Origin: Fimenecus sp045531435
GTDB taxonomy: Bacteria > Bacillota > Clostridia > Oscillospirales > Acutalibacteraceae
Length of the DNA: 7,405 bases
Direction of reading: 5' to 3'
Assembly (NCBI GenBank): GCA_045531435.1
Contig: JAZSDZ010000169.1
Span: 1-7,405 of the forward strand
Under the pieces are notes generated by a model that ran no database searches, was not told the DNA's origin, and was given only the letters and a program-made list of their open reading frames with translations. Both the position numbers and the translations under genes were made by a program. Below are positions 6,301 through 7,405 of this stretch, in pieces (the first letter of the stretch is position 1; every line of letters begins with the position of its first letter).

Positions 6301-6415
6301 TTTTAATGCTTCCGTAAAATACATTGTTGCTCTCGGTAAGCATGATTTCCTTTATGATGCTTATTACAGACATATCAACAGATTTGCAAGGAAGGGAGAT
6401 AAAATATATGACTAA
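3371..6415 (+). CDS. RdRP/QDE-1/YonO-like single-chain RNA polymerase with two double-psi beta-barrels
   Basis: The 1014-residue protein carries the ordered landmarks of eukaryotic-type RNA-dependent RNA polymerases and the related YonO-type phage polymerases. These are: HKYLAFERSASMSR (126-139); KLYAYNGLLFSSGIRV (171-186, matching the FSS block); FDGMGLISPEFARELDSKIG (241-260); TSFQIRMLYIKG (266-277, first barrel, Lys276 in the K-G position); YALLRNPHIAR (530-540); ERLGGADFDGD (577-587), where Asp583, 585 and 587 would bind catalytic magnesium; and VGQISNAAL (649-657) then LTGLEIDSAKSG (686-697). The ADFDGD form is the one also found in the beta-prime subunit of cellular RNA polymerase. Residues 1-120 and about 705-1014 have no match that I recognise; the latter looks helical and charged. 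Expected reaction: nucleotide addition to RNA on a DNA or RNA template; the template is unknown. It is the first gene of an operon with the 285-residue gene. No Argonaute or Dicer gene is present, so an RNAi role is not supported here. Confidence 0.85.
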   Translation: MTGVRYKIPILSAKAILAYAKPVDEDVYSFNLNKAETASVLLNHGDTYQDDNAVFYQLMSMLHRDGYSPKGDELIIDDLYDAIIYFDFAGIFDRSAEYPKNALRQKKAESMFRPEGITLDLGSGQHKYLAFERSASMSRNAKLSFVRADLYDEITRRITLNLKIDVCELSKLYAYNGLLFSSGIRVEPDNKYFLENVAIVPNPKHITNDVSSVTVADVTGEGSIRKYERTECTGDIETTRFDGMGLISPEFARELDSKIGSKKEHTSFQIRMLYIKGMVHKTDFKSLFKEAGIEAITDIWGRKHQVDSLCMILTESQFKGYKWLKQYNISWQTYVQLCRAYEHTIYITNVSKTEAEDTTELNYQFLNTVKMLSSEFRPDDLPLGWEHSPSEDERMWLTKPTEQRYYKLRRDTDARIRYFTEKADEWTFGRKSRSYHLAELLRKNPKFINEPYFVRQLDDAAESLLKDYSIGRLLVDGDNRFFAADIMELFYELIRDNGGRPDILSAIKNEFLDTNEFYAPGAVYSQQNIYALLRNPHIARNEEALVKPLKKIGTYRKKYLSGLTDIIMVNSVSLLAERLGGADFDGDMIKTVAEPKLTSCIANNYSKDDFSLGGNLPLLSIPSAEPIIADANDWYKRFETIRNTFSSRVGQISNAALDRSIIAYDENTDDEKKEQYRQETEVLEILTGLEIDSAKSGIKPDLTEYLETNKAERTSFLKYKALIEKAEGKRRWYEPTFDERYKKFFEGQNWDEVSSNLEKLPYFARELKKNTPRAKIHQADTSELFTFAKHGWEKKLDPKILDYVGRVIADYETCLKRIRARRKAASNIKAKHNDINLILYMQNKVNDYEADELAATFINLPEERVNEIYFAVRNENWHFMKEDERYAFLIKHLPEAEYREYYDIFADFRFGGYKLLPDIITETRNYNISANASAMQYPNDSEELNLMVKAYLRNPVGNYRETVSREAARIIETPVISFNASVKYIVALGKHDFLYDAYYRHINRFARKGDKIYD

Positions 6416-7265
6416 TGAATGGCTTGAATTCAAAGCATATACCGACGCTCCCGTTTTCATTGCAGAAAATAAGCAATCAACTGCTTTCATAGGTAGATTT
6501 ACAGTAAGAATGATTAAGCAGAACAAGGGCTTCAACCGTATATTTACCATTCTTGCAAGAGGTTATCTTTTTCATAATGCTGACGGTACACTTCGCACCG
6601 ATGACCCTTACGCAAGAACAGAAGAATCACAGCGTTTTTTATGTGCATGGTGCAGTCTGCCTTATGAAACAGTATCAAACAAGGCATTGGCTTTTCATAC
6701 ATCTTTTCCTGAGCTTCACAGCGAGTTTCCCAATATTGTTAATGAAGACGGTGCAGGATGGTATTACAGATACCTGCATTCTCTTTCGGATTACATTAAA
6801 AAGAACAAAGAAGATGTTACAAAAAAGCTTCACTGCTTTGCCGAAAAGAAGACCTTAAAAGCTATTGAAAGCACTTGGGCTAACAAGCTGATACAGTTTC
6901 AGTATTCCATTTACAACGACAGGTCTTCTGCCGATTTTCCTTTGCTTTTTGACACGGCTATTGCAGATGCTCTTGTTCTCGATCCTTTGCGTATTGATGC
7001 GGTTGTACTGCCCGATGAAGCGCTGCAAAAAATCAAGGCTTATGGTGTAAATGCAAAAACTGAAAGGCTTATGATTACTCTTGCCGAATACTATATCGCA
7101 AACAAAGAACCTGACTCTGATTGGGTGATTATACCGAGGACCAATATTTCTGCTTATCTCGGTTCTGCGACATATATGAAGGCGTACGAAAGCAAGATGC
7201 CCGAAGATTTTATGGAGAAGAAACCTGAAATGGGCGGTGTGTCTGCGGTGAGGATTAGGATATAA
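6408..7265 (+). CDS. Uncharacterised 285-residue protein, operon partner of the polymerase
   Basis: I do not recognise this family. The start ATG at 6408 overlaps the end of the polymerase gene by 8 bases and has GGGAG at 6394-6398 nine bases before it; the in-frame ATG at 6324 has no such site. The product is soluble, with no signal peptide or membrane segment. Visible points are a lone CAWC pair at 79-82 (too little for a zinc finger unless Cys143 or histidines contribute), an aromatic GWYYRYLH at 117-124, a lysine-rich stretch at about 129-152, and a basic C-terminus (VRIRI). The tight overlap implies coupled translation, so a subunit, initiation factor or substrate-delivery partner of the polymerase is a fair inference. 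It seems complete: the insertion sequence begins 25 bases after its TAA. Confidence 0.78.
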   Translation: MTNEWLEFKAYTDAPVFIAENKQSTAFIGRFTVRMIKQNKGFNRIFTILARGYLFHNADGTLRTDDPYARTEESQRFLCAWCSLPYETVSNKALAFHTSFPELHSEFPNIVNEDGAGWYYRYLHSLSDYIKKNKEDVTKKLHCFAEKKTLKAIESTWANKLIQFQYSIYNDRSSADFPLLFDTAIADALVLDPLRIDAVVLPDEALQKIKAYGVNAKTERLMITLAEYYIANKEPDSDWVIIPRTNISAYLGSATYMKAYESKMPEDFMEKKPEMGGVSAVRIRI

Positions 7266-7267
7266 CG

Positions 7268-7290
7268 AAAAAAGCTCCCTGAATCGGTTT
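7268..7290 (+). terminator. Left half of the operon terminator, probably cut by the insertion sequence
   Basis: AAAAAAGCTCCC (7268-7279) followed by TGAATCGG has the shape of the left arm and loop of a bidirectional terminator. The expected right arm (GGGAGCTTTTTT-like) is absent, because the insertion sequence starts at 7291. This is inferred from half a structure. Confidence 0.4.
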
Positions 7291-7319
7291 TGAACTGCCC
7301 CAATTTGTGCGGACAGCAC

Positions 7320-7341
7320 AAAAAACACCCCCTATGGTGTT
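7320..7341 (-). terminator. Terminator after the IS transposase gene
   Basis: On the minus strand AACACC and GGTGTT form a 6-bp stem around a 6-base loop (arms 7336-7341 and 7324-7329). It is followed by a run of six T overlapping the end of the stem. It lies 12 bases after the transposase stop, inside the insertion sequence. Confidence 0.55.
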
Positions 7342-7353
7342 GAATATTAAATT

Positions 7354-7405
7354 TTAAGCAACAAACTGATTTCGTTTTTCAAGCGGAGTCAGTTTTGTTT
7401 TTAGT
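7354..7405 (-). CDS. C-terminal end of an IS3-family transposase (OrfB), partial
   Basis: The last 16 codons read LKTKLTPLEKRNQFVA and a TAA. The pattern (K-L-TP-E-R, then a short hydrophobic end) is the usual finish of the DDE integrase-type OrfB of IS3-family elements, just ahead of the terminal repeat. The catalytic domain is outside the window, so family placement rests on this tail and on the terminal repeat. Confidence 0.6.
   Translation of the reverse strand, partial: LKTKLTPLEKRNQFVA

Larger units (their letters stand above)
7291..7405 (-). mobile_element. End of an IS3-type insertion sequence (partial)
   Basis: The element begins with TGAACTGCCCC (7291-7301) and continues CAATTTGTGCGGACA. 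This looks like an IS3-family terminal inverted repeat (TG...CA ends). The transposase C-terminus reads toward this end on the minus strand, so this is the end downstream of the transposase gene. The rest lies outside the window, so the target duplication (3-5 bases; GGTTT lies just outside) cannot be confirmed. Confidence 0.7.

Noticed and set aside
6324..6407. Upstream in-frame start for the 285-residue protein
   Set aside because: No ribosome binding site, and a long overlap with the polymerase gene; ATG 6408 has GGGAG at good spacing.
3371..6415. Reverse transcriptase or viral palm-type polymerase
   Set aside because: No YxDD or GDD palm motif; the ADFDGD motif with its flanking blocks belongs to the double-psi-barrel polymerases.
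6855..7328. 157-codon ORF on the minus strand
   Set aside because: It starts inside the insertion sequence end, crosses the IS boundary and is antisense to the 285-residue gene; no family pattern is seen.
1..7405. CRISPR array, tRNA or rRNA genes
   Set aside because: No regularly spaced repeats with unique spacers and no tRNA- or rRNA-like segments were seen on reading both strands.

Overview
The window looks like accessory, mobile DNA from a low-GC gut-type Clostridia (Ruminococcus/Oscillospiraceae-like; inferred from AT-rich codon use, AGGAGG-type ribosome binding sites and gene content). There is no rRNA, tRNA, CRISPR array or core housekeeping gene in it.

Layout: two divergent arms separate at about 2310-2560. 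The left arm is on the minus strand. It holds a small cysteine-rich VLP-domain protein (2309 to 1965), typical of Firmicutes plasmids and integrative elements. A spacer of about 285 bp with micro-ORFs and a degenerate repeat follows. Then comes a P-loop ATPase/helicase resembling the DUF927 or plasmid/phage replication-helicase group (1680 to beyond base 1). The right arm is on the plus strand. It holds a CatA-like O-acetyltransferase gene with its own promoter and terminator (2558-3199), then a two-gene operon: a 1014-residue protein (3371-6415) and an unrecognised 285-residue protein (6408-7265) overlapping it by 8 bp. An IS3-type insertion sequence end (7291-7405, transposase on the minus strand) lies 25 bp after the operon and seems to have cut its terminator.

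The main discovery is the 1014-residue protein. It has, in the right order and spacing, the landmarks of the eukaryotic-type RNA-dependent RNA polymerase / QDE-1 / YonO superfamily, meaning single-chain RNA polymerases with two double-psi beta-barrels. These are a YLAFE-S-S-SR block, an FSS block, DG-G-ISPE, SFQIR-KG, an RNPHIAR block, the metal-binding ADFDGD, and a downstream VGQISNAAL-L--D-AKSG block. A single-subunit RNA polymerase on a bacterial mobile element, beside a helicase arm and in an operon with an uncharacterised partner, may be an undescribed transcription, replication-priming or RNA-copying system. Whether its template is DNA or RNA cannot be told from sequence alone.

Other points of interest: the region upstream of the acetyltransferase and the polymerase promoter are diverged copies of the same sequence, so the acetyltransferase sits between direct repeats. 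The VLP gene has an in-frame TAA after nine codons behind a near-perfect ribosome binding site. A minus-strand terminator hairpin with an alternative pairing partner lies between the divergent arms.
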